Shown piece by piece: positions 11,437 through 26,400 of a stretch of DNA of 64,000 nucleotides. A program made the translations under genes and the position numbers. Position 1 is the first letter of the stretch, and each line of letters starts with the position of its first letter. This stretch comes from Tubiluchus corallicola (lineage: Eukaryota > Priapulida > Priapulimorpha > Priapulimorphida > Tubiluchidae), in contig JAQGDQ010000815.1 in assembly GCA_030141605.1 (NCBI GenBank), positions 28,682 to 92,681 on the forward strand, written 5' to 3'. The notes below the pieces were generated by a model. That model saw only the letters and a program-made list of their open reading frames with translations. It searched no databases and was not told where the DNA came from.

Positions 11437-14400
11437 ACTGTTTCAACAATTGCAGTTTTGTCATGATACATTTTTCATAATGCTTCATTTTGTTTTCATT
11501 TTAAATTTATAATTAAAATTTTAAGTAGCACACGTTTTTATTATGTTTTAAGACTTGGGAGCTTACTGTAAAAATTTATATTTTGTAAATTTTAATTTAA
11601 ATATGAAGTAACAATAATTATGTACTTCCTTTAAAACTGTATCTTCCTCGTGTTTTGTTTTTAAACACAAAATTAAAATGCATGAACAATGCGTTAAAAA
11701 TTGTTTTTGGTGTTTGTGTCACTGCGCCTGTTTATGTGCTTGCTCCCCCTAACTTTAGAACCTGGCTACGCCCCGGTCACAGCGTCTTTTTTATGTGCTT
11801 GCTCCCCCTAACTTTATAACCTGGCTACGCCCCAGTCACAGTGTCTTTTTTATGTGCTTACTTCCCCTAACTTTAGAACCTGGCTACGCCCCTGACACAG
11901 CATCTTTTTTATGTGCTTACTCCCCCTAACTTTAGAACCTGGTTATGGCCCTGATGCAAGATGTCATGAAAACTGATTTGATGTCTTTGGATGCTATCAT
12001 GTAACAGTGGTGCGAATGAGTAGTCCTTCACTTATTAAATTTTTGAACTATCATTATAATCTTTAAAAAAAGAAAATGAAAATAAAAGCGAGCTGCATTT
12101 GGATTTGAACCTGGGACTTTCCGACTGTAAGTCCAAAGCTATAATCCGTCAATCCTTAGTAATCGACTTATTGGTCTAATGATCAAGTGTCTAAGTCCAC
12201 ATCAACATGGCCAACAGACCGTAAAATAAATCTACCTTGGTCGAAAAAATGTGTGTGGTCTTGATTTTTGACTTGTAATTCAAAGGTAGCTGGTTCGTAT
12301 TCAAACTCTAACCCGACTTTTAACATTTCTATCCTATTATAGTTGTTTCTTTTTTCAAAATACATATTAGTGGTATGTGTATCATGGATAATGGGACAAA
12401 ATTTAGTACTTTCTCACTGGTGTACGGTATATCTCGTGTGCTCTATCTATAGTTTCGAATGCCAATTTCTACAAATTAGTATTTTTTGTGCACATATTCA
12501 CAGTTTCTTAAAGTTCAGTACTAATTATTAATTAAGTTGGCTAATTAATACTGCAGTACTTCTGCTTAAAATGTGGCACAGGTATTATTTTCATCAGCGA
12601 TGCATTTTTGAGTTACATTTAAAAATCTTTTCCAGGTATGTGCAAAGTTTTATGGATATTATCGAATTTGAAGACATACAAGAAGACCGTGACAGCGACT
12701 TGGGAAGGTAAGCTTCTCTCTCAAGCCCCAGTTACGAACTTGAGGTCATAGGTCACCTGTCATAGGCCACCTGTCTCTTAAAAGATACTCATTAAAACAC
12801 TGAGAAGTGAATGGCTTATAATTATATGTTTAATGTCCCAATCACCTAATTAGCTCAAATCCTAATCACAAAAGCTCATAAAGGAAAGCTCTTAAACCCA
12901 CTATGGAACTAACTCTGTAATCAAACAAGCAATTCTACTTTGGAATTCTCTACCATTACAGGATAAACAAATCAAGTCCCTATCAGCATTAAACTAAAAT
13001 CATTAATATTAACCAGATATGAAATACCATCACACTAGCACGACAACATGCACACTAATTCAGAATTTATATATCCACGGCCATAATTATTAAATCATAA
13101 TTTTTAATTTTTTTTTGTGAATAGTTGTAAATATGTTTGATTTTATTCGTCGTTACTTTCCATTACTGCACAGTAGTTTAGATTGCACTGACGCATTTGC
13201 CTTTAGCAGTGTAAGTTTTTATTAACTAACACTGATTGATCATCTCTGTAAAGTGATTATCAATGTATTTTAATGGCAAATAAAGATTATATATATATAA
13301 AGATTAGCATACATCATTATTCATTTTCAAATACAGTATTGTCCGCATAACTCAAATCCAACCGAACCGAAAAAACTTTGAGTAAGACGATATTTTGAGT
13401 TAGGCAACGTTGACCATGTTTTAGCATAGAAACTGTACACCTCTCCTCCAGATGGCGAGCTAAATAGAAGGCAGAAAGTCAACACTTCTACACATGAACG
13501 ATTTGATGACAATTACATGAAGAACAACAAATTATACAGTGAAACACCATTTTTTATGTTACAGAAAGACACGTACACAACACTGTTAAACATTATGACA
13601 ATGGGCTACCAACATCTTACATACTGTAGTTCAGTTCAATTATTTATACACATTTTTGAGTTAAGTGAAGTAAATTATGTGTATTTTCATTGAATGGACC
13701 TTAATTTTTTATTTGAGTTAGGCAAAATTTCGAGTTATATATTTTGAGTTTAGCGATGTTTTTTGTGGGAAAAACGAAGGATTTCATCCGTTCCTCTCAA
13801 ATTCTTTAAGTCAGGTGGAAATTTGAGTTACGCGGAGTTTACTGTACATCAATAATTTTTCAAGTATTCCATTCAAAAGTAATCAATTAGCACTATTCAA
13901 AAATCCAGAATTAAGGGCCAGAACATTTAATTTGAAACAAACTAGAACAAATACATTCACTTTGTAAACTATTCAATAGTAAAAAACGCCGTCCAGCTCA
14001 GGAATTCTCTGCCAGTCAAAACCAAACGTAGTAAAACATTAACCCAGTGGTTCCCAAAGTAGGGGTAAATTACCCCCCGGGGGTAATATGGTTTTTTTGG
14101 GGGGGTAACGGGCACCCCTCTGAAAATTTTTAAAACTTCGCTCGGAATGCATTTTACGTAGTTTTCTTCTTGAAGAGACTGCCTCCGGCAGGCAACACTG
14201 TGTCATGGGGTCCATCATTCGCACGTTCCCACAATCTCTGGTGCGATCCTGGGGAGAAGTAGTACTAGGTGGGGGGGTAATGGACACGACCGGGTTTCCC
14301 GATTTGGGTAACGGTCCGAGAAAGTTTGGGAACCACTGCATTAACCGCATTCAAAAGCAAAACAAAAGCATCAATGATGTCAAAGATTTGAATTAATCTA

Positions 14401-17400
14401 TTTTGAATTTGAATTTGATGTAATTTACCACAGTTACCAACATGACAACTCGCTCGCTAATGCAGAATTCATTTACCTCAGGCCATATTAAACCACTTTA
14501 TTTTGCTGATTGTCAGTTTGTAAATATGTGAAATACGTAAAGTTTATATTTTATTTTTGTACCTGTAATTTATTTTTGGCACTGATGCATTTACCTCCAA
14601 CAGTGGATGTTTTTTTACTATCACTGATTGAGCATCTTAATATTTTGTTATGATTCTCAATATATTATGGCAAATAAAGATGTCACTTACTTACTGTGTG
14701 TATAAACGTCTCAAGTTACAGTAATATTAGTAGTTATTACGGATAACTGAAAATTGTTCTCTTGTGCAGGTTTTGTGAAACTCTGATGATGGTTCGTAAT
14801 CGTCACCTGAACGTGGTTGAAACAATGGCTCAGGTACAGTATGCTTACACTGTTATGATTGAAGACACATAGCATGTCACGCTTTTTGCCAAATTTTCTG
14901 AAGATTTCTGAATTTTGCCTAAATACAGTGGTGGTTCATGTATATGTACTGTGGTACTGCAGCACCCCCCTGTTTTCGCTCGTTATCATCGATGTCGTTC
15001 AATATGATGGCTTTTTTCTTTAGTTCCTTATTTATACTTGTGTAAAACCGGAAGCACGTGAGGGTAGTACTGCATACTTCACAGCCCCAGCAATGTGGTA
15101 TTTGGCTGTTGTGCACATGCTGCTGTGCGCATATGTCTGAGATAAGTGCTGGGCTACCGTGTGCTGCTAGGTAGAGAAAGTGCTGTCACTAACACAGTGT
15201 CAGTTGTCACGTGCTTACAGTCATATTTTTGGATGTGATAAAGTGTAAACTTAGCGTGTGTGCTTAAAATATAAATAATTTCGTCATGGCCGCCTTGCAT
15301 CCCAAGAAATAAGTTCTGTGACTGTAATTGAACTACAACAGCTTAACTTTTCACAGTTGTCTCTGCAAGAGAAAGTTGCAGTTAAGATAAGAAGATATAT
15401 CTTCAAATATCTCAGCCAGGAACAAGCAACAGCAAGAAGTATATTCGTAGCTTTATTTCTAAATGGTACCAGCGGAAAAGTTGGCGTTGCGACTGTAAAG
15501 TAAAAAAATGCGTTGTTTTGCTTCCCGTGTTTGCTGTTTGGAGCTGACGAGACATGGACAAAAACATTAAAATTAAACATTTGTTACATTTTACACAGTA
15601 TTTAAAACAATGGCTGAAAATTTTCTGAAGCAGCACCCCCACTAATTTTAGCTACGAGTCGCCAATGCTTAAATATAACGGCCAGGGCTTTAAAAATTGC
15701 CCGTGATTTTTCTGCCCGTGACAACCTGTATTTGAACCGGCCTACTACTGGACGGTACATTGTTGCTAAGTTGTTGGCATTGTTGCCGACGACACCGCCG
15801 CACAAGCGCTCATGTCTGATGCGTTAGGTTAGATTAGTCGTTTGCACAGTACCCGTATGTTTATATAGTTCTGGTATGAAAAATTTCAGGGAGTTCTGGA
15901 GTTCAGGGATAGTCACGGCGTGGACAACATGATGGAAAACAGTCTACAGTACTTTCTGGACCGGTTCTACATGAGCAGAATTGGAATTCGAATGCTTATC
16001 AATCAACATAGTAAGTGTTACAGAGTAATCACCTCTCAAGGTGAAATTCGTATTCGTGTTTCAATTCGTCATTTCAGTACGTAGCAGTAGCAGAATAAGC
16101 CTTTCCAGTAGTTTCAGCGATTGATGACGATCGTGTCATCGAAGGTCAAAGGCTAAGTGTACTAGACAACGCATTTATGTACACTTGACAACGCCTGCTA
16201 TTCTAATAGTAAAAAAATAATAATAGTAATAATAATGCTTGTCTTTTACTTGGTGTATATTTATATTTCCCACTAATTGCATTTCATTTGGGACAGTAAT
16301 TCTGATGAAAAGGCTAAGCAATGGTAAATCGTTCTCAAGTAAAATTTGCCAAAAATGGTTCAGCTCCAGGGTGACTCACGAAATCACGTGCGAAAGCCGG
16401 AAGTGAACTGATGTTGCGGACACTTTCTTCTCAAATTCTTGTTTCGATTTAGTTATCTTGTGCGCACGACTTGTTTAATGTGTATTTTATTACATTAGAA
16501 CTTGTCTTTCACATGTGGCTGGACAGTAGAAATGTTCTGCGCGGCGAGTCGATCTTGCATTGACGAGCATCAGGAAATAGCCTTGTGTAAATAAACAGCT
16601 CCCTCTAGTTTCTCAAATAAACTTAATCGAAACAATATGTAGTGCCCGGCTTCATGTTAACCTTGAATTATTCATCGTGCTTCACAAGAGTATGATTTTT
16701 TATTCATCCCAACAGCAGCATTTTTGAGAACGAGGGGAACAGTCAAGTAGTCACAGCACGTGCTGTGCCAACAAAAGTTACGCAATACTGAAGCTGGTCG
16801 ATGAACGAACGCAGGGGCGCATCAGGACTTTACGGCACCTTAGGCTGAGAGTTCTATTCCTGCCCATGTCTACTCTGAATTTATGGTTGTTTATGTAATG
16901 AGCGGATTAAACAATTACTTTTGGTGTATTAAAAACTATATTAAACCCAGTTTCTATGTGGTCATTATAATTACATATTATATTCAAGTAGGCTGCGCAT
17001 CTGCTACTGTGCAATTACTTGCACTTGTTTGTTATGTGGCACTTATTTTGTAGCTAAACTCAATACCTGCATGTCGTTATTGAACCTATTGGTTGATACG
17101 CCCCTGAATGAACGAGTGACCACACAGTGGCTAACGAGTGACCACTCATTCACAACTCACTTTGAGCAGTTTTATTCGCCATACTGATTCTAGCTATTTA
17201 CTTCATTGAGAGTTAATCTCGACATTTCTCACAGCGAATAGACAAGTGAGTGTCAGCTCTCAATTACTGTAGGTGAGTAACTCACAGGAAATTTTGTTCT
17301 GTAGTCCGAACACGCTTGCGTGTTAGTTGGCGAGAAAACCCACTACTCTGATCGCGCCGTATCGGTATGCCTAATGCTACAGTCTGTTGTTATTTATAAA

Positions 17401-20400
17401 ATGTTTACTGTTTTGTTATGCAGAATGTCTCTCTGTCTGTTTCAGCTCTCCTTTTTGGACAGAACCTCAACGGTCATGCCCGGCATATTGGCTCTATAGA
17501 CCCGCACTGTGATGTACTCGCAGTTGTAAGAGGTAAGGACACATTTACACCTGACACTTGTGGCGCCATCGTTGCAAACCACGTTACAACGTTGCCAAAT
17601 TCTGTAGTGCGTGGTATTTTTTGTGCATTTCCTCCCTACGAAGTGCATGACTTTCTGAAACTTTGAAAAAATGTTATACGGTCTCTAAATTGCACAATAT
17701 CTTGCTGCAGGCATAAAAGAACCGATCTAAATTTCAACAAAAAAAGCAGAAGAATTTTCGAAACATTTTCGATTTTGGCTGCGGAAAGTTCTACGTAAGT
17801 CGCGCAAAAAGTTTCGCAATTTTTAACTTTTTTAGACAACAGAAGGACAGAAAAGTTTACTACCTAGAAGGACCGGCATGCTACACTTGATGCAATCATA
17901 GTTGCATTCTTATGCAGAAAGAAAACTAGTAGCTATCGGTCAGATTTTATTGAAATTCAATGATGCATCGGAAAAATCATCGACTTCTTATAAAATTGAA
18001 GCAATTTATGTAGTACACTTATAATGATTCCTGTAATGGAAGATTTCACAGTGCTTCGAGAACCTGCGTTCAGTCACGCCACCTGGTGGCCTGATTGTGA
18101 GAATCGACAATCAAGCGGGTCCAGACCTCGAGTTTTTAGCGCATAATAAGGCGTCAAATAGTTCACAGATTTACATTCACTGATGTATGTTCATAGACTT
18201 ACATTCGTCGTTTAGAATGTACAATATGTATTGACGTCAATTACGCTTCTGGTCCATCTAGATAGTGGCTAATAGTGGGAAAGTAACATTTCAGTCCTGA
18301 AAATCTGCGCAATAGTAGTTTGCAGTAAACCAGGAAAAGTAACAAAAATAGGAACACCCTCCAGAGGTTCGAGATATATGCACAAAATAAAAAATTGCTT
18401 CGATTGACACTAGGGGTGAGCGTTCTCTACCAGAAAGCGAATTTAAATTTAACCGAATTTCAGTATTTTGAATCCGAATCGACTTCCAATTGACTTTGAA
18501 AGATTTTCGAACAAGTTTTCGAACCACTAGTAAAAAGTGGTCTTACAAAGATCATGCATATTACTTGACTTTGTTCTGCAGTAAAACAGCTATTAATTTG
18601 TTAAAAATTTTGCACAGTAAAGAACATAAGTGGTTGAAATGCATAATGATTCAAATCTATGATTTTAGGTTCGAATCGAATTCGAACTAAAAAACGCATT
18701 CTAATCGAATTCGTTCGAACGTTCGATACTCACCCCTAACTGACACACCTTCTACTAGTGTTAAATACGTATGTTTCACCTTCTTCGTACAGAGTAACAG
18801 TCTCTAATAACACAATAATGTGCTAATAATCAATAACCTCTTTGCTGCGTCTTGCTAATATTTTCTACGTTTTAATTTACTTGTTATTTAGTTAACGAGT
18901 TATTACGTTTTCAGATGCTTATGACAACGCGAGGTTTCTATGTGATCAATACTATTTATCGTCTCCAGAAGTAGAAATCGAAGTTTCAAATGGTGAGTGT
19001 GTATTAGCAGTGAAATGTGCAAGTACTAAACCATCTAGAATGCCAATCTGCTGTTTAATCACGTGGGTAATCATATCAGAGATGTGTGTGCCTCGGATTT
19101 CCGGATTCGCGGAGCTAGTTCCGCAAGATTTTTCTGCGGATTTGCGAAGCTGCGGACCCACACTGCTTGCGGTGCCGGTGGGGTTGCAGGTTCCAACCTA
19201 TTTCTTAATTATTATTTGTGCATCTGGCTTCAAAACTGGAATATTAAGTTTTCTAAAGATTTATTAATTATAGTTTTCTTACAATGTATTAGCCAAAAAC
19301 ACGGATAACTAGTTACTCAGTAACTGGCTTCACATAGTTACTCAGTAACTGGTTTCACACAGTTACTCAGTAACTGGCTTCACATAGTTACTCAGTAACT
19401 GGCTTCACATAGTTACTCAGTAAGTGGCTTCACATAGTTACTCAGTAACTGGTTTCACACAGTTACTCAGTAACTGGCTTCACATAGTTACTCAGTAACT
19501 GGCTGCACATAGTTCTCAGTAAGTGGCTTCACATAGTTACTCAGTAACTGGTTTCACACAGTTACTCAGTAACTGGTTTCACACAGTTACTCAGTAACTG
19601 GCTTCACACAGTTACTCAGTAACTGGCTGCACATAGTTCTCAGTAAGTGGCTTCACATAGTTACTCAGTAACTGGTTTCACACAGTTACTCAGTAACTGG
19701 TTTCACACAGTTACTCAGTAACTGGCTTCACATAGTTACTCAGTAACTGGCTGCACATAGTTCTCAGTAAGTGGCTTCACATAGTTACTCAGTAACTGGC
19801 TTCACATAGTTACTCACTAACTGGCTTCACACAGTTACTCAATAACTGGCTTCACATAGTTACTCAGTAACTGACTTCCCATAGCTACTCAGTAACTGGC
19901 TTCACATAGTTACTCAGTAACTGGCTTCGCGTGCGAAAAATCGTCACATTCCCTAATCAGCGTCTCAGTTCTAGAAACTGTAATTTTTCCGTGGCAGATC
20001 CCGTGGAGTAGGGATCCAGTTATTGTACACAGTCTGTGGATTTTGTGGAGCCACTGTACCACACTTTGCGGGCGCAAAATAAGCGGGTCTGCTCATCTCT
20101 GGACGATATTGCCTCAAGTTGAGAAGCCATTTGTTGGCCAATCGATTTGCATGAAATTGAAAACCTTTGTGTTTTAGCGAGGAGAGACATCTAGCGCCCG
20201 TTTCCGAGACACAAAAAACTGCAATAAAAATATCTTTTGCAAAATTGCTAAACTTGACGCTGCATTGCAAAATATATGCCATTCCTTATCTTCTGATTAA
20301 TTTAACTTTCCATAACGCGCAATTTTACTGTTTCTGTTAGAATTATCTGCCTCTTTTGTAGCGTTGTTGGGTACAGTACTAACTGGCTCAGGTGATATAA

Positions 20401-23400
20401 ATGTAGAGTTGTGATGCATGTGGTGGCCCCATCTGGTGGCTGAAACTGCCAACTGAATGGCTGGGCGTATGATGTGCCGTGATTTTTCAGAAAATCACAT
20501 AAAACAATAGCCTATTACTCTATTTATAACAATGTATCGGTTCATCCGTTTCAGTTATTGGAAAGCGGGATGCGTCTATAACAGGGGTGTGCAAATTGCG
20601 GCCCGCCGAGAGAATTTGTGCGGCCCGCGAAGAGATTTGTCAACCTAATGAAAGTGTGGCCCGGGCGATGAATTGAGTGTATCCAGCTGAAGTCTGTGCC
20701 ACGATCCCAAAGATAGTGTGGGTAGTTTTTTCTACTAGATCGGATGCCATTATCCCTTACAAGACGGTTGTAGCTTAATAACACTGTACTACACAGACTG
20801 TGTGATACACATTACTAATATGTATTGTAATGAAATAACCACTGTGTCCTGAAAGTAGAAATATATGGTTTGTAATATAAATTTTAATAACTTCTAAAAT
20901 AGTTTCTTGAGTGTAGTAGTAACGATGTACGCAGAGAGGATGCAAAAAAATCGTTATTAGGCCTCACTGTACTTGGCTCGTTGATCAAACTGCCTGTGGC
21001 CCGCAGGAATTGTGGGAAAGTTTAATGTGGCCCGGCTAGTCAGATAATTTGCACACCCCTGTTCTATAAGTTTGTGCGTTGCTATTTCTTGCATTTCATG
21101 TCGCTGGTTATATGTTTTTTTTATGTTTTCTAGGCAATTCAGATGCAAGTAAACGAGTAATCATGTGTTATGTACCTTCTCACTTATATCACATGCTCTT
21201 CGAGTTGTTCAAGGTATGATAAATCTTGATAATCTTCATTTTTTGTGAGTCACTGTTTAATCTGGCAAAACTGTAATTATCACAATCTAAATGGCTTCAT
21301 CAGTGGAATTCCAGTTGTTTTACTAACTACAGCAATTTAACGTGAGATTTTTGATATCTCATCAATCAGTCAGTTCTGATTTTGATGTTTTTTGCATTCG
21401 GTTACAAATTTGTGTTGAAATTAAGCGCAATTTTCAATTAAATTAAATTAGTGAATATGCTGCTATGAGAAATCCAATAGATGTTTTTCTTTCCACACAT
21501 ATTTTCAATTAAATTTGTTGAATTAATTGAAAATATGTGTGGAAAGAAAAACATATATTGGATTTCTCATAGCAGCATATTCACTAATTTGTGCGGCTGG
21601 AGAGAGCTACGTTGAGGTCTGTGCAGTTAGCCTGGTTTGGTAGCTCGGAAATATTAGAAATATGTGTTTCCACCCTTGTCCTTTCAAAATTTACTGCAGT
21701 TGCTGCATCATTGTACATTTTATGGCCAAAGATAATGTATGCATGTTCATAATATTTCCTTCCTCCATGTTTATCCAACATATGTATGTTTTAGAATATG
21801 TTCATAGCATTTCCTTTCCCCTTGTTTGTCCAACATACGTGTGTTTTAGAATATGTTCATAGCATTTCCTTTCCCCTTGTTTGTCCAACATACGTGTGTT
21901 TTCCAATATGTTCATAGCATTTCCTTCCCCATGTTTGTCCAACATACGTGTGTTTTCGAATATGTTCATAGCATTTCCTTTCCCCTTGTTTGTCCAACAT
22001 ACGTGTGTTTTCCAATATGTTCATAGCATTTCCTTTCCCCTTGTTTGTCCAACATACGTGTGTTTTCCAATATGTTCATAGCATTTCCTTTCCCCATGTT
22101 TGTCCAACATACGTGTGTTTTCCAATATGTTCATAGCATTTCCTTTCCCCATGTTTGTCCAACATACGTGTGTTTTCGAATATGTTCATAGCATTTCCTT
22201 TCCCCTTGTTTGTCCAACATACGTGTGTTTTCCAATATGTTCATAGCATTTCCTTTCCCCATGTTTGTCCAACATACATGTGTTTTCGAATATGTTCATA
22301 GCATTTCCTTTCCCCTTGTTTGTCCAACATACATGTGTTTTCCAATATGTTCATAGCATTTCCTTTCCCCATGTTTGTCCAACATACACGTGTTTTCCAA
22401 TATGTTCATAGCATTTCCTTTCCCCTTGTTTGTCCAACATACGTGTGTTTTCCAATATGTTCATAGCATTTCCTTTCCCCATGTTTGTCCAACATACGTG
22501 TGTTTTCCAATATGTTCATAGCATTTCCTTTCCCCATGTTTGTCCAACATACGTGTGTTTTCCAATATGTTCATAGCATTTCCTTTCCCCTTGTTTATCC
22601 AACATACGTGTGTTTTCCAATATGTTCATAGCATTTCCTTTCCCCTTGTTTATCCAACATACGTGTGTTTTCCAATATGTTCATAGCATTTCCTTTCCCC
22701 TTGTTTGTCCAACATATGTGTGTTTTGGAATATGTTCATAGCATTTCCTTTTCCCATGTTTGTCCAACATATGTGAAATTTCAAACATACCTTTCATTTT
22801 AAATGTAAGTTATTTGCATTTATATATAAATGATAGTCGTTAGTTTTGCCTTTTTTTGTTTGTTTAGAATGCAATGCGAGCCGTAGTCGAGTTTCACGGT
22901 GAAACTGGGGATTATCCAAAGATAAAAGTTAATCTAGTCCTTGGTGCCGAGGATTTGACCATTAAGGTAACTAAAGCACAAAAATCCTTTACTTACATGA
23001 AAGCTAAAAAAATTCGTTTTGAAATTTTGTACCACTTGCATACTGTCTAATTGCGCATAGAGCTTGTATCAGCAGTAACGCTGTATAAAATTTGTAAATT
23101 TAAACTCCCGCAATGACCGTTAGGCGCAGCCATTTTAACGTTAAGTTGTTTGAAACGAGTTTAGATAACATTGGGTAAATTTTGAAAAAAAGGAGAGCAT
23201 TCGTAATGCTGTATTCACTAATGATTTACAAGCTTTATACAGCGTACAAAGAGTGATTTTTAAAAAAAACTTTTTTGATGAAGATTGATTTCTTGTCCTT
23301 TGATTTTGCAATAATAACTTTGTTCGTAGCACCACCAGTAAGTTGCTGTAGCAGTTTCTGATGAAAAGTCAACCACACGTGGACTCATTGTTGACAGATC

Positions 23401-26400
23401 CAAGTAGTTTAGCCTATTGTAGCCCATAGATTTGGACATATGACTGCAAGTAGTACAATTACACACTTGCATTGTTTTCTTAACTCGCCCCTAGATGGCA
23501 GTCAAGTACGACTGCAAGTAGTGCAGTTATACACTTGTATTGTTTGTTTAACTCGCCCCTAGATGGCAGTCAAGTACGACTGCAAGTAGTGCAGTTATAC
23601 ACTTGTATTGTTTGTTTGTTTAACTCGCCCCTAGATGGCAGTCAAGTACGACTACAAATAGTGCAGTTATACACTTGTATTGTTTGTTTAGCTCGCCCCT
23701 AGATGGCAGTCAAGTACGACTGCAAGTAGTGCAGTTACACACTTGCGTTGTTTTTTTAACTCGCCCCTAGATGGCAGACAATAATTGCTCAGTCACCAAA
23801 GCAACACCAACTTTAGCAATGCCCATTCCGGCAGCGTGAAGTTAGAAGCTACAGCAGGCCAATGAACATAGCAGCTGCGTGTCACAATCACCATGGCAAC
23901 GTGTTGTTTCAGCTAAGCTGTGGCTTGTTGCTGCGTGAAATTTTACACAATTTTTTTACAAATATCATTAGCACACAGCATTTGCTTGAACAACGTATTC
24001 AGTTGGATATTTCATTAGCTATTTGAAGATGCTGGCTGCTGTTTTTGTTTAGTTAGGCAAATAACTTAACCGTTTGAGAAAAATCTGCCGGTACCCATGA
24101 AAAACGCTTCATTTGCTGAACAAAACAGCATAAAACACTTTATGTATTTACTGAAAACGCACAAAACCCAAAAATGATCTTGACACAAAAATGTGGTCAT
24201 TACTGTGAAAGTCATGTTTGAAGTTGTAGATCACTCACTTGTAGAACAAGAATAAAAAATCTATAATACATATGTGCACTGCACAAAACAGAAAAGTGTT
24301 TATTAAACTAAAGACACATGAGTAGCATGTCTGCTGTACTGAACACTGAGAATGAGAGAGTCCTGCACTGAACACTGAGAGTTAGAGAGACTAGAAAGTA
24401 AAACCAGTCAGTATATATAGGTATAGGTGTCCTATGCAGACTTGCACAGGCTTCACAACAACCATTACTTTAAAATAGGGAGAGAACCAGTGAATATGCA
24501 TTCACTGGACTATACAATTATACTGGGGGTAAGTAGCTGGTAGAATGTAACAGGATTAGTTCATAGATGGCAGCACAAAATTAAAAATGTCAATTACAAC
24601 TTCCACAATTACGAAGCTGAAAAACCCCTCTTAATAGATCCATTGGTTGGTTTTACCTGCAAAGATTCATTGTAACAAAAATTAAGGAATATTTGTGTAA
24701 AAAGTGAAATTTATCGATGACCAGTAAGTTAATCAGGCACAACAATGAAACTTGTAATTGCATTATTCGCATTAGCTCGAAACTCAGTAAATTTTGGACT
24801 TAAATGTATTGGACATTTTTCAGATGTCTGATCTTGGTGGCGGAATACCTCGGAGTCAGATCGACATGCTGTTTCAGTACATGTATTCAACCGCACCGCG
24901 ACCTCTACCGGGCAATTCCGACGTCACCGTACCGCTGGCTGGATACGGATACGGCCTACCTCTGTCCAGGCTGTACGCTCGCTACTTTCAGGGCGACCTG
25001 CAGATTTACTCCGTCGAAGGATACGGCACCGATGCCATGGTTTATCTCAAGGTAACTTTATTGTCTGAACGAATCAAACTTTTCTATCGTTGGCCCAAAT
25101 GGTTTGTAGTGACGGGCGATTTTCAAATTTTCTCATTCAGTTACAAATCTTGTTCTTGTAATTTGAAATCCCGATTAAACTTTTGCGGTAATTTTCTAGT
25201 GTTTTAGCCATATTTTCCCAAACATTGCAGCACTGAAATATAGCCAGGCCACTTTATTTAGGTTATTTGACCTAAATAGCCTAAATAGCTTATTTAGGTT
25301 GTTTTTCAGATTTTATTTAGGTCATTTTAGGTTTTTGTTAAATTAGTGCTGAATTCGATGCCAAAAAGTCAGATTTTTAGGCTGTTATAGTGATATTCAT
25401 TTATTTTGTTCTTTCATTTCAACACAGTGAATAAATTGTACCAAATTATTCCTTATCACTATCAGTTATCACATTTTCATCAGTTCAAAAAAACTGTTTT
25501 GCTTGGAGGCACCCCCCCCCCTCCAGGCTGAAGTCTGTCATGCTCTGCTTGTAGCAATCTTTGATTTCCCCAACAATGCTAAAGTCAGCCTCTACAGTAG
25601 CAGTTGACAGAGAGAGAGTTGCATGTCCTCCAGAAAATTCCATCAAGGAAGAGTAGCGATCGAAGTTCTTCCAAGCTTTCTTTAATTAAAACAGCTAACC
25701 GTGTCCTAAAATTTCACCCTAACTTTATTAAGTTTCATAGTTTCCTTCCCAATGAAATCCAAGCTCGAAGTTTGCATAACGAGTAAAACGTTCGAAATCG
25801 CGTTCCATACTTTCTTTGGAAATGTCGCCTTCACATGCGATTTCATCTTATATAAAGTGCCGTGAAAAAGTTAAAAGTATTAGAAAATTAGAGACTGTCT
25901 TTCTGTTTTCATGTAAAACTGAAATTTGATGAAGTGTGCCATTTTTAACGTTTAAAGTTCAAATAAAAACGTGTCGAAATGCAACATATTGTGCGTACGA
26001 GCGAAATAGTCATTTAACTATTAAGTACTATAAGCCAGCACAAAACTTTAGATTGCATATTACTCTTGTCAAATGCAAAAGTGAGTTTTGCCTATTTAAA
26101 ACGGAACAAGTTTAGTTTCTAACAAGTAAAAGACCTCACTTATTGCCTGTGAACCTTGTTTGATGTTTTTGATATTCTGTGCTAATAACATTTTTGCCGA
26201 AGTAAAGCCCCTTCTTTGCTTTAGGCACTTGAAAGTGAAGCGAACGAGCTAATCCCGGTCTTCAACAAAACGTCGCTGAAGCAATACCGTCAAGGCATCG
26301 CGACGCCCGACTGGACGACGTCCACCAGCTCCTTCGCCAGTAAATCCTTTAGCGTTGTGGGCGCACGATGTATGCAGGCGTACGCACGAAACGTGCAGTC

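Noticed and set aside
12082-12165. tRNA gene on the minus strand
   Set aside because: Box B and anticodon-like arm present but the acceptor and D arms do not pair; SINE relic more likely.
17533-17666. Extension of the PDK exon beyond 17532
   Set aside because: Frame stays open by chance; the donor GTAAGG and phase to the next exon fix the end at 17532.
19308-19930. CRISPR-like array
   Set aside because: Repeats have no unique spacers, and the genome is animal; it is a minisatellite.
19971-20282. 103-codon minus-strand frame
   Set aside because: Antisense intronic frame without homology; probably old repeat.
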